A DNA stretch of 64,000 bases from Panicum virgatum (taxonomy: Eukaryota; Streptophyta; Magnoliopsida; Poales; Poaceae), in contig NC_053146.1 in the NCBI RefSeq assembly GCF_016808335.1, positions 6,177,015-6,241,014 on the forward strand, in the 5' to 3' direction. The first letter of the stretch is position 1. Each line of letters starts with the position of its first letter. Both the position numbers and the translations under genes were made by a program. The notes below the pieces were generated by a model. It worked only from the letters and a program-made list of their open reading frames with translations, was not told the DNA's origin and ran no database searches. This document shows, one piece after another, positions 31,067-41,895 of the stretch.

Positions 31067-34000
31067 ATGTCCACCTCCAGCTCCAGACGCGATGCTGCCG
31101 CCGCACAGGCACGCCGGGAGCGCCTTGAGGCCGCTGAGGCAGCTGCGGCTTAGGCGGCCAAGGATGCTGCGGCCGCGGCCAAGGCTGCGGCGGAAGCCGC
31201 TGCAGCGCTGCGCGAGGAGGAGCAGGAGGAGCACGATGGCGTTGAGGACGCGGAGGGCTCCATCACGCCGAAGGATCACCGCCGCCGCGCATCGCCGTCT
31301 CCACCACGGCGTCGCGGGCGTTCTCTAGTCGTGCAGGTCTACTGTGAGATCGGGACCGGATGGCCGATGCTCACGCGCTCCAACAACTACGAGTGGAGCC
31401 TCCTCATGAAGGTGAAGCTCCAGGCGCGCTTCCTCTGGGACGCCATCAAGTACGACGGCGCCGACTACGAGCAAGATCGCCGCTCGCTGGAGGCCCTCTG
31501 CGCTGCGGTCCCACCGGAGATCGGCGCCACCATCGCCACCAAGCCCTCCGCCAAGCTCGCCTGGGAGGCGATCGAGGCCAGGCGCGTTGGGAGCGACCGC
31601 GTGCGACGCGCCGCGCTCCAGCGCCTCCGCGGCGAGTGGGAAGGTCTCACCTTTCGCCCCGACGAGCAAGTTGAAGACTTTGCCGTCCGCCTCACCAACC
31701 TGATGGAGCAGATGGTGTGCAACGGCGAGACCGATCTCGACGAGGGGCGCGCCGTGGAGAAGTATCTCCGGTGCATGCCTAAGAGGTACGAGCAATTGGT
31801 CTTCTCGATCGAGACCCTCCTCGACCTCCAGGACCTCTCCATCGACGACGTCGCCAGGCGATTCAAGGTGGTGGAGGATCAGGATCGCGCGTCGGAGGAG
31901 CAGGGCAAGCTGCTGTACTCCGAGCAGCGGCGCGCCGGCGGCAAGCGGGGGGACAACGCCAGCACGGCCAAGGATGGCCAGGAGCGGCGTCGCCGATCCC
32001 GTGGTGGCAGGAAGAACAAACCCAAGGGAGAGCGCGAGGCCGGTGCTGGTGACTCTGGCGGCGGACGCGGGGAGAAAGGAGGTGATGCCGGCGGCGATCG
32101 CAGGACGAACCGTGACGACACCTGCCACAACTGCAACCGTGCCAGGCACTGGGCAAGAGACTGCCCCCAACCTCGCCGGAACCGCGGCGCGGCTCACGTC
32201 GCGGAGGTAGACGTGGACGTCGGGCTGTTCCTGGCGCACGGCGTCGTCGAGCTGGGCGCGCACCAGGCTGCTGCGCACGGCCACGTCCTCCAGCTTGACG
32301 AGCTGCGTGCCCAGGCGATCCTCAACGCCACCGCCGACGAGGAAGCGATCGACGGGTGGTACCTCGACAGCGGAGCGAGCCACCACATGACCGGACGCCG
32401 CGAGCTCTTCGCCAATATCGACGGCGACATGCGCGGGTCGGTGCGGTTCGGCGACACGTCGAGGGTGGACATCGAGGGCGTCGGCTCCATCGCGTTCGAA
32501 GGCAAGAACGGCGAGAAGTGGGAGCTGCACGACGTCTTCTACATCCCCGCGCTTAGGAACTCCATTCTGAGCGTTGGCCGGCTGGATGAGGGAGGATCGG
32601 AGGTGAGGATCAAAGACGGGGTCTTGAGGATGTGGGATGAGCGCGGACGCCTGATGATCAAGGTCCGGCGCAGCCCCAACCACCTCGGCGCAGCAGGGTG
32701 GCAACATGCTCTGTCTTGCCACGCGCAAGGACGAGCAGGCCTGGCTGTGGCACGAGCGCTACGGTCATCTGCACTTCGACGCGCTGCACAAGCTGTGCAA
32801 GGAGAACATGGTGCGCGGGATGCCGGTGATCAAGCATGACGGCCATCTCTACGACACCTGCGTCGTCACCAAGCAGAGGCGCGCCCCCTTCCCCGCCCAA
32901 GCCAAGTACTGCGTGCAGAAGCAGCTCGAGCTCGTGCACGGCGACTTGTGCGGGCCGGTGTCGCTGGCGACGCCTGGCGGCTGGCGCTTCTTCCTGCTCC
33001 TGGTGGACGACGCCACGTGCTTCATGTGGGTGTCGCTGCTGACCACCAAGTCGGCCACAGCGGACGCCATCAAGCGCATGCAGGCGGAGGCCGAGAAGGT
33101 GTGCGGGCGTAAGCTGAACGTGCTCCGCACCGACAACGGCCGGGAGTTCACCGCCGGGGAGTTCGCCGACTACTGCGCCGACGAGGGCATCACGCGTCAT
33201 TACTCTGCTCCCTACTCGCCTCAGCAGAATGGCGTAGTGGAGCGGAGGAATCAGACCGTGGTGGGCATGGTGCGGGCGTTGCTCAAGCAGCGGGGCATGC
33301 CGGCCAAGTTCTGGGGCGAGGCGGTGGTCACCGCGGTGCACCTGCTGAACAGGTCGCCGACCAAGAGCCTGCAGGGCAAGGCGCCCTACGAGGCTTGGTA
33401 CGGGCGAGCACCGGCGATGGCACACCTGCGCGTCTTCGGCTGCCTCTGCTTCGCCAAGGAGCTGAACTAGGTGCGCAAGCTCGACGATCGCAGCCGGCCA
33501 GGGGTGTTCCTCGGGTACGCGGATGGTGCCAAGGCATATTGGGTCTACGATCCGGTGGCCCGGCGTGTGCTCGTGTCCCGCGACGTCGTCTTCGACGAGA
33601 CGCGCGGCTGGGACTGGAACAGCAGCGCAGAGCACGCTGCGTCCATGGCGGAGGAGCTCTGCATCGATTTCGAGCTCACCGCCGCAGGAGGGCCAGGAGG
33701 TCGGGACGCGCCTTCACCATCGCTGGCTGCCACGACTACTGAGTCAAGCTCGCCGGCTCCGAGGGACCTCGGTGACGCTGCACTGCCGGCGGCTGCGTCG
33801 ACTCCGCCTTCCTCTGCTTCGACATCGCGCGCCTCGCCTTCCTCTGCTCCGGCAAATTCCCCTGCTTTGGAGACTCCCGCGGCAGCAGAGTCTGATCCGG
33901 CGGAGCTGGCCACTCCCCTGGAGGACGACGAGGAGCGGCTGGACGCGTTCTACGGCGGCGAATCCCTCCGCTACCGCACGATGGACAACATCCTCGGCGA

Positions 34001-35576
34001 GGAGTCTGTGCCCGAGGTGGAGCCTCGGGTGTGCGCGCAGCTGCATCTGACGCATGCTGGCGAGCCGACCACGCACGCGGAGGCGCAAGGCGATGAAGAT
34101 CGAGCTCGAGTCTGTGGAGAAGAACCGGACCTGGGAGCTCGTGGATCCGCCGGCTGGACACCGCCCAATCACCCTAAAATGGGTCTTCAAGCTGAAGAAG
34201 GACGAGAAGGGGGCGGTGATCAAGCACAAGTCGCGGCTGGTGGCGCGCGGCTTTGTCTAGCAGGAGGGGATCGACTACAAGGACGCGTTCGCGCCGGTGG
34301 TGAGGATGGAATCCGTCCGCGTCCTCCTCGCCCTAGCGGCTCAGGAAGGGTGGCGCGTGCACCACATGGACGTGAAGTCCGCCTTCCTCAACGGCGACCT
34401 CAAGGAGGTGGTGTACGTGCGGCAGCCGCCGGGCTTTGCCGTTTCCGGAGAAGAAGGCAAGGTGTACCGCCTGCGCAAGGCATTGTACGGGCTCAGGCAG
34501 GCGCCGCGGGCCTGGAACGCGAAGCTGGATGCGACGCTCAAGGAGATGGGCTTCCAGCAGAGCGCGCACGAGGCGGCGATGTACCGGCGGGGGCAGTAGG
34601 CGCTCTATCCTGCCGGTTGGGGTCTACGTCGACGACCTCGTCATCGCCGGCGCCGATGCGGAGGTGGAGGAGTTCAAGGCGGCCATGAAGCAGAGATTCG
34701 ACATGAGCGATCTCGGGCTCCTGAGCTTCTACCTCGGCATCGAGGTGCGCCAGCGCGCCGGCGGCATCACTCTGTCCCAGGCGCACTACACCAAGAGGAT
34801 CCTCGAGCTCGGCGACATGGTGGGCTGCAACTCCGTCCACACGCCCATGGAGGAGAAGCTCAAGCTCAGTTGCGAGAGCGAGGCGGAGGAGGTCGACGTC
34901 ACACACTACTGGCGACTGGTGGGGAGCCTCCGGTTCCTGGTGCACACCCGGCCGGACCTGGCGTTCGCGGTCGGGTACGTGAGCCGGTTCATGGAGCGGC
35001 CTACGACGGAGCACTTGCAGGCGGTCAAGCGCATCCTCCGCTACGTGGCTGGTGCTGGACTACGGTCTGGTCTACAAGCGCATCCCCGGCGCGGCGAGCT
35101 TCGTCGGCTACTGCGACAGCGACCTCGCCGGCGACGTCGACACCAGCAAGAGCACCAGCGGGTCCATGTTCTTCCTCGGCGGTTGCTTGGTCTGCTGGCA
35201 ATCCATCAAGCAGAAGGTGGTGGCGCTTTCGAGCTGCGAGACAGAGTACATCGCCGCCGCTTCTACAGCAACTCAAGCATTGTGGCTGTCCAGGCTGCTC
35301 GGGGAGCTGCTGGGCAGCAAGGTGGATGTGGTGGAGCTCAAGGTGGACAGCAAGTCTGCCCTTGCGCTGGCCAAGAACCCCGTCTTCCATGGCAGGAGCA
35401 AGCACATCAGGATCAAGTATCACTTCATCAGGGATTGCCTGGAGGATGGGAGCATCAAGGCTGATCACATTCCCACTACTGATCAGCTGGCCGACATTCT
35501 CACCAAGTCACTAGGGAAGAGTAGATTCCTGGAGATGAGGAAGAGGATTGGGCTGGAGCAGATCACTCAGCACTAG
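31067..35576 (+). pseudogene. copia gag-pol polyprotein, multiply disrupted
   Basis: The ATG at 31067 opens a frame with Gag, a CCHC knuckle 'CHNCNRARHWARDC' (about 32123), protease 'WYLDSGASHHMTG' (about 32356), integrase ('HERYGHLHF', 'LVHGDLCGP', 'LRTDNGREF', 'QQNGVVERR'), RT ('DYKDAFAPVV', 'MDVKSAFLNG', 'YVDDLVIAG') and RNase H ('GYCDSDLAGD', 'SCETEYIAA'), ending at TAG 35574-35576. Lesions: in-frame TAG at 31151, 33468 and 34258, and four apparent frameshifts near 32690, 34085, 34595 and 35050. Each frameshift moves the frame by +1, equal to one inserted or two lost bases. The catalytic residues remain readable in pieces, but no full polyprotein can be made from this copy. GC content is far higher than in its LTRs. 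Confidence 0.92.
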
Positions 35577-35590
35577 GCTTAGGAGGAGAT

Positions 35591-35816
35591 TGATGGCATA
35601 TAAGCCTAGTGTTTGTATCTTAATTATGTTTTAGACTTGCCTTGGCTTCCAAGTTGAAGGGCCTTGGCTACTTTTGCTTTATCACTTTAGTGGTTGAGCT
35701 GCTGCCTATATCAAGCACAGCCAACCCCCCTTTGTAACCGTGAATTCCATTTCCAATTCAATCAGGTCAAGCTGACCTCCGGCCTTTACCATGATTTGTG
35801 TGGGTTCTGGGCAACA
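35591..35816 (+). repeat. copia 3' LTR
   Basis: This 226-bp LTR begins right after 'gcttaggaggagat' and ends at the AAATG duplication. It appears identical to the 5' LTR. Confidence 0.92.
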
Positions 35817-38800
35817 AAATGGAATTTTACCAGTACTTAAACTGAGTTACAATTGCTTGCCATCATATATGCGGCAATGTTTTGCTTTCTGTGCTATGTT
35901 TCCCAAGGATTATGATATTGATGTGCGAAGTCTAATCCATCTATGGATGGCCAATGGTTTTATCCCAGAGCAACCAGGAGTGTGTCTTGAAACCATTGGA
36001 GAAAAAAATTTCAATGAGCTGAAGTCGAGGTCATTTTTTCAAGATTTGAAGAGTGTCCCATTTGACAAACATGTATTTTGGAGTAAGCACCATTATTGTT
36101 CTAGAATTACTTGTAAGATTCACGACCTCATGCATGATGTTGCAGAGTCTGCTATGGGAACAGATTGTGCTGTAATAGCTACACAGCCGAGCGAAATTGA
36201 GGATGCTCTTCATTTAGCTCGTCATTTGTATTTATCAGTGGATCAACCGGAAATTCTTCTGAATGCTTCCCTAGAGAAAGGATCTCCAGTTTTCCAAACA
36301 TTGATATGTGATGGACATGTATTTCAAGATATGAAGATATTATCAAAATACAACTCTATCAGAGCTTTAAAGATCAACCGAGGCTCATTCCTAAGGCCAA
36401 AATATCTTCATCACCTAAGGTATCTTGATCTCTCAGAAAGTGATATTAGAGCACTTCCTGAAGACATTAGCATCCTATATCATCTGCAAACACTAGACCT
36501 TTTTGATTGTGGTGATCTTCAGCGACTTCCAAAGGAACTGAAGTATTTGACTTCCCTCCGTCACCTCTATAGTCACAAATGTCCAAAGTTGAAAAGCATG
36601 CCCGCAGAGCTCGGACACCTCACTTCCCTGCAGACACTTACATGCTTTGTTGTAGGTACTGACTCCGATTGCAGTAATGTGGGAGAGCTGCAGAATTTGG
36701 ACCTTGGCGGTAAACTAGAGCTAAGACAGCTCGAAAATGTGACAGGAGCAAATGTTGCACAAGCTGCAAGTCTTGCAAATAAGAAAAAACTGACTGAACT
36801 GGAGTTAGTATGGACTGATAGTGACCAGGAGGCACTGAATAATAATCATGAAGAGGTGGTGGAAGGTCTCAAACCTCATGATGGGCTGAAGGTCCTGAGG
36901 ATATATTCTTGTGGGAGAAGTACTTTGCCAACGTGGATTAATATTTTGAATGGCATGATGGAGCTTAAGTTATCAGGTTGCAAAAAGCTCGAGAAGCTTC
37001 CTGCACTCTGGCAATTACCAGTTCTGGAAATTCTTCACCTGGTAGAATTGGAGAGCTTACATTGTTTGTGCAGTAGCGCTACTACACCTGTCACATTTCA
37101 ATAACTGAAGGTGCTTACCTTGATTCGGATGCATAAACTTGTGGCATGGTTGGATGCAGCTGTGATACAAGGAGAAGGGCTTATATTTCCCGAGGTTGAG
37201 GAGCTGGTGATCCGCATGTGTGGAAAATTGATAGCATTACCAAAAGCAGCATCAGTGACTACGGAATCGTCTGGCGGAGTTGACACTAAGTGCCGCTCCG
37301 CATTTCCAGCATTGAGAAACATGACGTTAATTGATTTGAATATGTTTAACAGATGGGAGGCAGTCGAAGGAACTCTAGGAGAAGGGGTAACATTTCCTCG
37401 GCTCAAGGAATTGTACATCTCTAATTGTGCAAGTCTCAGTGCACTGCCAAAAGGGTCATTATTGGTTAAACAATCATTTGGCGGAGCTGAAATTGTGTGC
37501 CGCCGCTCTGCATTTCCAGCACTGAGGAAACTACGCTTATCTGGTTTGTCGGCCCTTGAGAGGTGGGGGGCAGTCGAAGAAACTCCGGGGGAAGAGGTAA
37601 CATTTCCTCTGCTGGAGGACTTGGAAATTGTTGAGTGCCCGAAGTTGACTGATCTACCTGAAGCATCGAAGCCAAATGTATTAGCCATCAGTGGAAGTGG
37701 TCAACAAATATCCCTGCAGGCAGCTAGCAAATACATTCCTTCACTGTCCAGTCTGAGACTGGACGTGTCACCCAATGACACGGAAACAACATTGCTGCAT
37801 GCCAAGCAGAAATGGAATCATGAACGAACCCTGGCAAGGATGAGCTTATCTAGGTGCAACCTTTTGTTCTCATCCCACTTGAATGCACTAGCGTTGTGGA
37901 CATGTTTTGCACATCTAGTAGATTTGTCAATTTTGGAATGTGATGCTCTTGCTACTGGCCAGAAAACGTGTTCCAGGTCCTAGTATCCTTGAGGATGTTA
38001 TCAATTTGCAGATGCAGCAAACTGACAGGACGGACACAAGCTTCTGGCGAGCAATCTGCTCAAGCACGAGGTGGGCTCCGGCCACGTCTGGAGTTGCTTT
38101 GAATATATAATTGCGCATCTTTGGTAGAGGTCCCCAACCTGCCGGCATCTGTCAAGGAATTAAGTATTGAGGAGTGCGATAATATCAAGTCCATCATATT
38201 CAGTCTGCAGGAGGATACGAGGTTGGTGAGTGGAGAAGGTGTTGCACAGCAGGACACGTCATCATTAATTCCAGGGTCCAGCAGTAGTGAGGCCACGGCA
38301 TCTACAGCTGTACTGAACCTGTCATCAGCAGCCAACCATTGCTTCCTTCCATGCCTAGAATCTCTAGAAATACGGTCGTGTGATGGTTTGTCAGAGTTTG
38401 CCAATCTTCCTCCGTCTATCAAGACCTTGGACATTAAGAACTGCGGCAATCTTCAATCCCTGTCAGGACAGCTAGGTGCCGTCCAAAAAATTAGTATTAG
38501 CTCATGCAGTCGGTTGGAATCACTGGAATCTTGCTTAGGAGAGCTCCGGTCGCTGGAAGAGCTCGACCTTTTTCGTTGCCAAAGCCTGGTATCCTTACCG
38601 GATGGGCCTCAAGCATACTCATCTCTTAGACATCTTTTTATTCGACGTTGTGATGGTATAAAGTTTCTCCCGCGGAGCCTACAGAGCCGTTTGGATGGCC
38701 TCGAGTTGAAAATTCTAGATGCTGGTTACAAAGGTAATCTCCAGTTTCCTTGTTTCTTTTTTTTAACAAAATGATCAGGAGCTCAATTGGTTTTGCCTAA

Positions 38801-39521
38801 ACAGAACTCTCCAGTTAAACATTCTGTTTGTTATTGCAAGATGTGATGATATGGTTTAGTGATAAATTTTTTTAGGAGAGTCGTGTTTAGAACCTCTAGA
38901 TATCCATTGGTGATACGTACATTATCTGCACCACTAAACCTATATTTATATGGACTTGTGTCACCTAAATCCGTTAATTAACTTTTGGATATTGCACATT
39001 CATTCAGCATATCTAAACACGTAAGTTTAGGCACCACTCCTGCACTTTACTATAGTCATCCTTATATGTCTCTTTTTCTCGTTGTCCCTACAAAGGAATT
39101 TAAATATAAGATGATTTTGCGGTTTAAATTTTTTTACCATTGTTGTAATTGCTAATTCGGATATTGTAAAATCAATCATCTTCCTCTAGTCATACATTAA
39201 ATTAAGCATGCCATCACAGAATTAATGCAGCCAAATGGTATTAGTTTTTATCCAAGTGCCTTGGTGAATTAACATTTTCCACGGTCCTTTGAACTGATAC
39301 TATATTATAGTGCTACAGTACTTTGTGATTAATTTCCCTTTTAGCGTCTGATTTGATCAGCTTACGTTCAGAGAACCAATTAAAGTGGCATTTGTCCTAA
39401 CGTTACTCTGCAAATTCACTCTTCTGTGCATATAGTTTGAGTATGTGTAGTTTTCTTTACTTGCCTTTTCCATTTTTACATAAACAATAATTTCCTTTAT
39501 AACTTTTAGGGCTATTAGATA

Positions 39522-39617
39522 CTCTCTCCGTCCTAAATTATGCATCTAGACATATATTATGTCGACATGCATAATAAAATTTATACACCAATGACTAATA
39601 ATTTGAGAGAGAAGGAG
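39522..39617. mobile_element. Stowaway MITE in the last intron of NLR-1
   Basis: It is flanked by TA (39520-39521, 39618-39619), with ends 'ctctctccgtcctaaatta' and 'taatttgagagagaaggag'. It is 96 bp and shorter than the copy at the same intron position in NLR-2 (46767), which has extra internal sequence. It was therefore already present before the two genes duplicated. Confidence 0.7.
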
Positions 39618-39769
39618 TATCATATTTGTATTCTCCTATATGTATACTTTCGGATTTTGTGTTCATTTGCATGTATAATAAATTATAATATCATCTATGA
39701 TCATGGTTTGATCTACCAGAACCAAAGACCTGGAAATGTGCAATGAGGAGCCTGGTGTGCTTGAAATAG

Positions 39770-41895
39770 CAGATTGAGGACCTGATGAAAGTTCTGACCA
39801 AAGTTTGTAATATCAGTGCTCTTGATGATTGCTTTCAAAGATTCTAGCTCCTAATATATGCTAACTCCCCGATGATGTGTGACTTCCTTGTAGGATCGTA
39901 TTACCAGACCTGCAAATGATGGATTATATGTTGTAACCATGGTAGAATGTCTATAACATGCACTTTCTGAAGATAATCTCCAGTGAACTCAAGCGAAGTC
40001 CAAGATTTTAAGAAGAAAACAAATCCCAGATCGAAAGCTGAAGAATCTAGCATATAGAGCTCCATGCTCTAGTCCTATATTTATCCTTCTTCAAGCCGAT
40101 GTTCTTGAATTTGAGCAGAAGACAAGTCCCAGACTGCAAGCTGAAGAACTTGTAGCATTTGGAGCTCCATGCTCCAGCTTTTTATCCTTTTTTTTTCTTT
40201 TGAACTATGATGTGTTTGAGTTTGTTCTGCTCCAGCACCAGCGAAACAGAGCTTAGCGCTTGATGTGTTTTTCTACATGACAGCAGAGGATACTTACCAT
40301 AGAATTTATCTACAGTCCAAGTGTCCAACATATACTCCTGTTGTTGCTCGACATGCTCCTTGATATGAACTGAATACTGAATAGCGTGCAGGGTGTTCCA
40401 GCAAGGCTTTAGATGGCACGGTCTTGTGCAGAGGTCTCATTGTCGAGCCCTGTTTCTTCGTCTTTCAGAGAGAGAAAAGATGTCTGTTTCTTCAAAATTA
40501 CATGCTGCAGCAACATTTCTGTGTCTCATTTTCTTTCATTCCGGTCTGATATGATCTACATTGATATGGAATATTATATTGTTTACTATTAACCATATTT
40601 ACTTATTTAGTACTCCAGCACAAGCTGATAATGACACGGTGTCGTGCACGAGTTGCTCACACAACCGCCAGCTCCGCCAAAATCATATTGGCTCGGACAA
40701 TTTTTTTTACTAGCATTATCTCACCGCACCGTATTTAATATGAGTAAAATCGAAAATAGGCACCATACTAAACCACTCCTTGGTATGAGAGATAATGTCT
40801 AGACTTTTAAAGCTAGGGGACCGTGGATCCAGTTTTTCGATGATTGTACAAGTGTTCCCTCCTACACAAAGTGAGCTTGGTCGCTAAAAAATTCTTCAAT
40901 TATTTATGGTCAATTATAAATGAGCAAATATGCGCATACATTACTACGGGCGAAGTCATATAAATATATTAGTTAGCATCTTATAATGCTATGAATATAA
41001 TTTTATTAAAGTATATTATATCATACACTATATGTGTCTTGGTACGGTATTTTTTATTATAATTTAAAAAGTAATAATTAACTCTCGTCTCGCCACCACA
41101 AGGATCGCCAAAACCAGATCGTGGATCTTCCCAAGCAGCGTGCATCCGACATCTTGTTCATATTCACGTGCACGTGGGCCTCCCGGAGGATGATGGTCCA
41201 AGTCGTCGCAAGACACCGTCCTGCTGCCTGGCCCGCCACTGAGGAGCCGTCCAGTGCCCGCCACTGAGGTCCCTCGCTGGCTCACTGCAGAGCCGGCTGC
41301 TGCTGCACGTATTAAATCTGGGCATGATCTGAAATAGGCACACTAATAAATCACTCCGTGATACTGTACGTGAGAGATAATGTCTCAAACGTCCAGAATT
41401 TTGAAAACAGATGAGGGAGTAGCACTGTGGATCCATTTTTCCAATGATTGTATCCGTGTTCACTTGTACAGGAACGTCAGGAAGTGAGCTTGGTGTAAAA
41501 CAATCTTGAATCATTTGGTCATTGTTTATATTTGTTTCTGTTCAAATCAAAGGTCGAGATTTTTTAGCTACTGCAAGAAGGAAATGGTCTCACATCCCTG
41601 ATTAATTATTGGAATTTTGAATGATAATGGCAGTCTCTATCTACACCAAGTGGACAAGGGGTGGGCAGTGTCGCCTTGACAGGAGAGCAGAGTGCTAGAC
41701 TGCTAGGACAGGTGCAGGGTACTCCAGCTGGAAAGGGTACGTCCACCATCCCTTCCTGATAGCAGCTCGCTCTTGCTACATATCGATCTCTAGCTACTGA
41801 AACCAATTATTGCTTTTGCTTCACAAGCTAGCTCTCTCCATACCTACCGCATCTGTGTTTTCCTTGCGTTGTGTTTTGGAGCTCCAGGCGCACCC
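39770..41895. other. NLR-1 to NLR-2 intergenic region
   Basis: The first 800 bp or so is the NLR-1 3' flank and is paralogous to the NLR-2 3' flank (39770-40560 versus 47054-47830). It includes an internal direct repeat ('gagctccatgctc' at about 40060 and 40162). At 40748-40915 and 41331-41525 lies a diverged direct repeat ('aaaataggcac', 'gagagataatgtct', 'gtggatcca', 'gtgagcttgg'). The second copy ends about 370 bp before the NLR-2 start, so the repeat may be duplicated promoter sequence. No gene is seen. Confidence 0.6.

Larger units (their letters stand above)
30789..35816 (+). mobile_element. Ty1/copia LTR retrotransposon inserted in NLR-1 exon 1
   Basis: This 5028-bp element has TG...CA ends and perfect 5-bp duplications AAATG (30784-30788, 35817-35821). 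Deleting the element and one duplication restores the NLR frame ('EENGILPVLKLSYN', as in NLR-2). The LTRs are 226 bp each and, by eye, identical. A primer-binding site 'ttggcatcaagagcc' follows the 5' LTR, resembling the initiator-Met tRNA complement. A short purine-rich stretch 'aggaggagat' precedes the 3' LTR. The domain order PR-IN-RT-RNase H identifies copia. The element is in the same orientation as the gene. Confidence 0.95.
29573..39769 (+). pseudogene. NLR-1: CC-NBS-LRR resistance-gene analogue, disrupted
   Basis: This is the paralogue of NLR-2. Coding segments are 29573-30788, 35822-38733 and the terminal exon 39720-39769. The N-terminus is an Rx-type coiled coil ('[10 protein letters not shown]'). 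The NB-ARC domain has its P-loop GMGGLGKTT from residue about 205, kinase-2 'FLLVLDDVW', '[12 protein letters not shown]' and '[11 protein letters not shown]'. The rest, after the insertion, has 'CFAFCAMFPKDY', 'IHDLMHDVA' and many irregular LRRs. Lesions: a copia element at 30789-35816; AAA changed to TAA at 37102-37104; a 1-bp deletion near 37950 (compare 'gctcttgtctact' in NLR-2); and TGA at 38100-38102. The 5' fragment could still make a truncated CC-NB protein of about 419 aa, ending in LTR sequence at 30832. The splice sites of the last intron (AAG|GTAATC ... CTACCAG|A) look intact. Confidence 0.9.

Noticed and set aside
31325..32728. Minus-strand frames of 467 and 325 codons inside the copia element
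   Set aside because: They are opposite-strand shadows of the GC-rich gag-pol region and have no recognisable domain.
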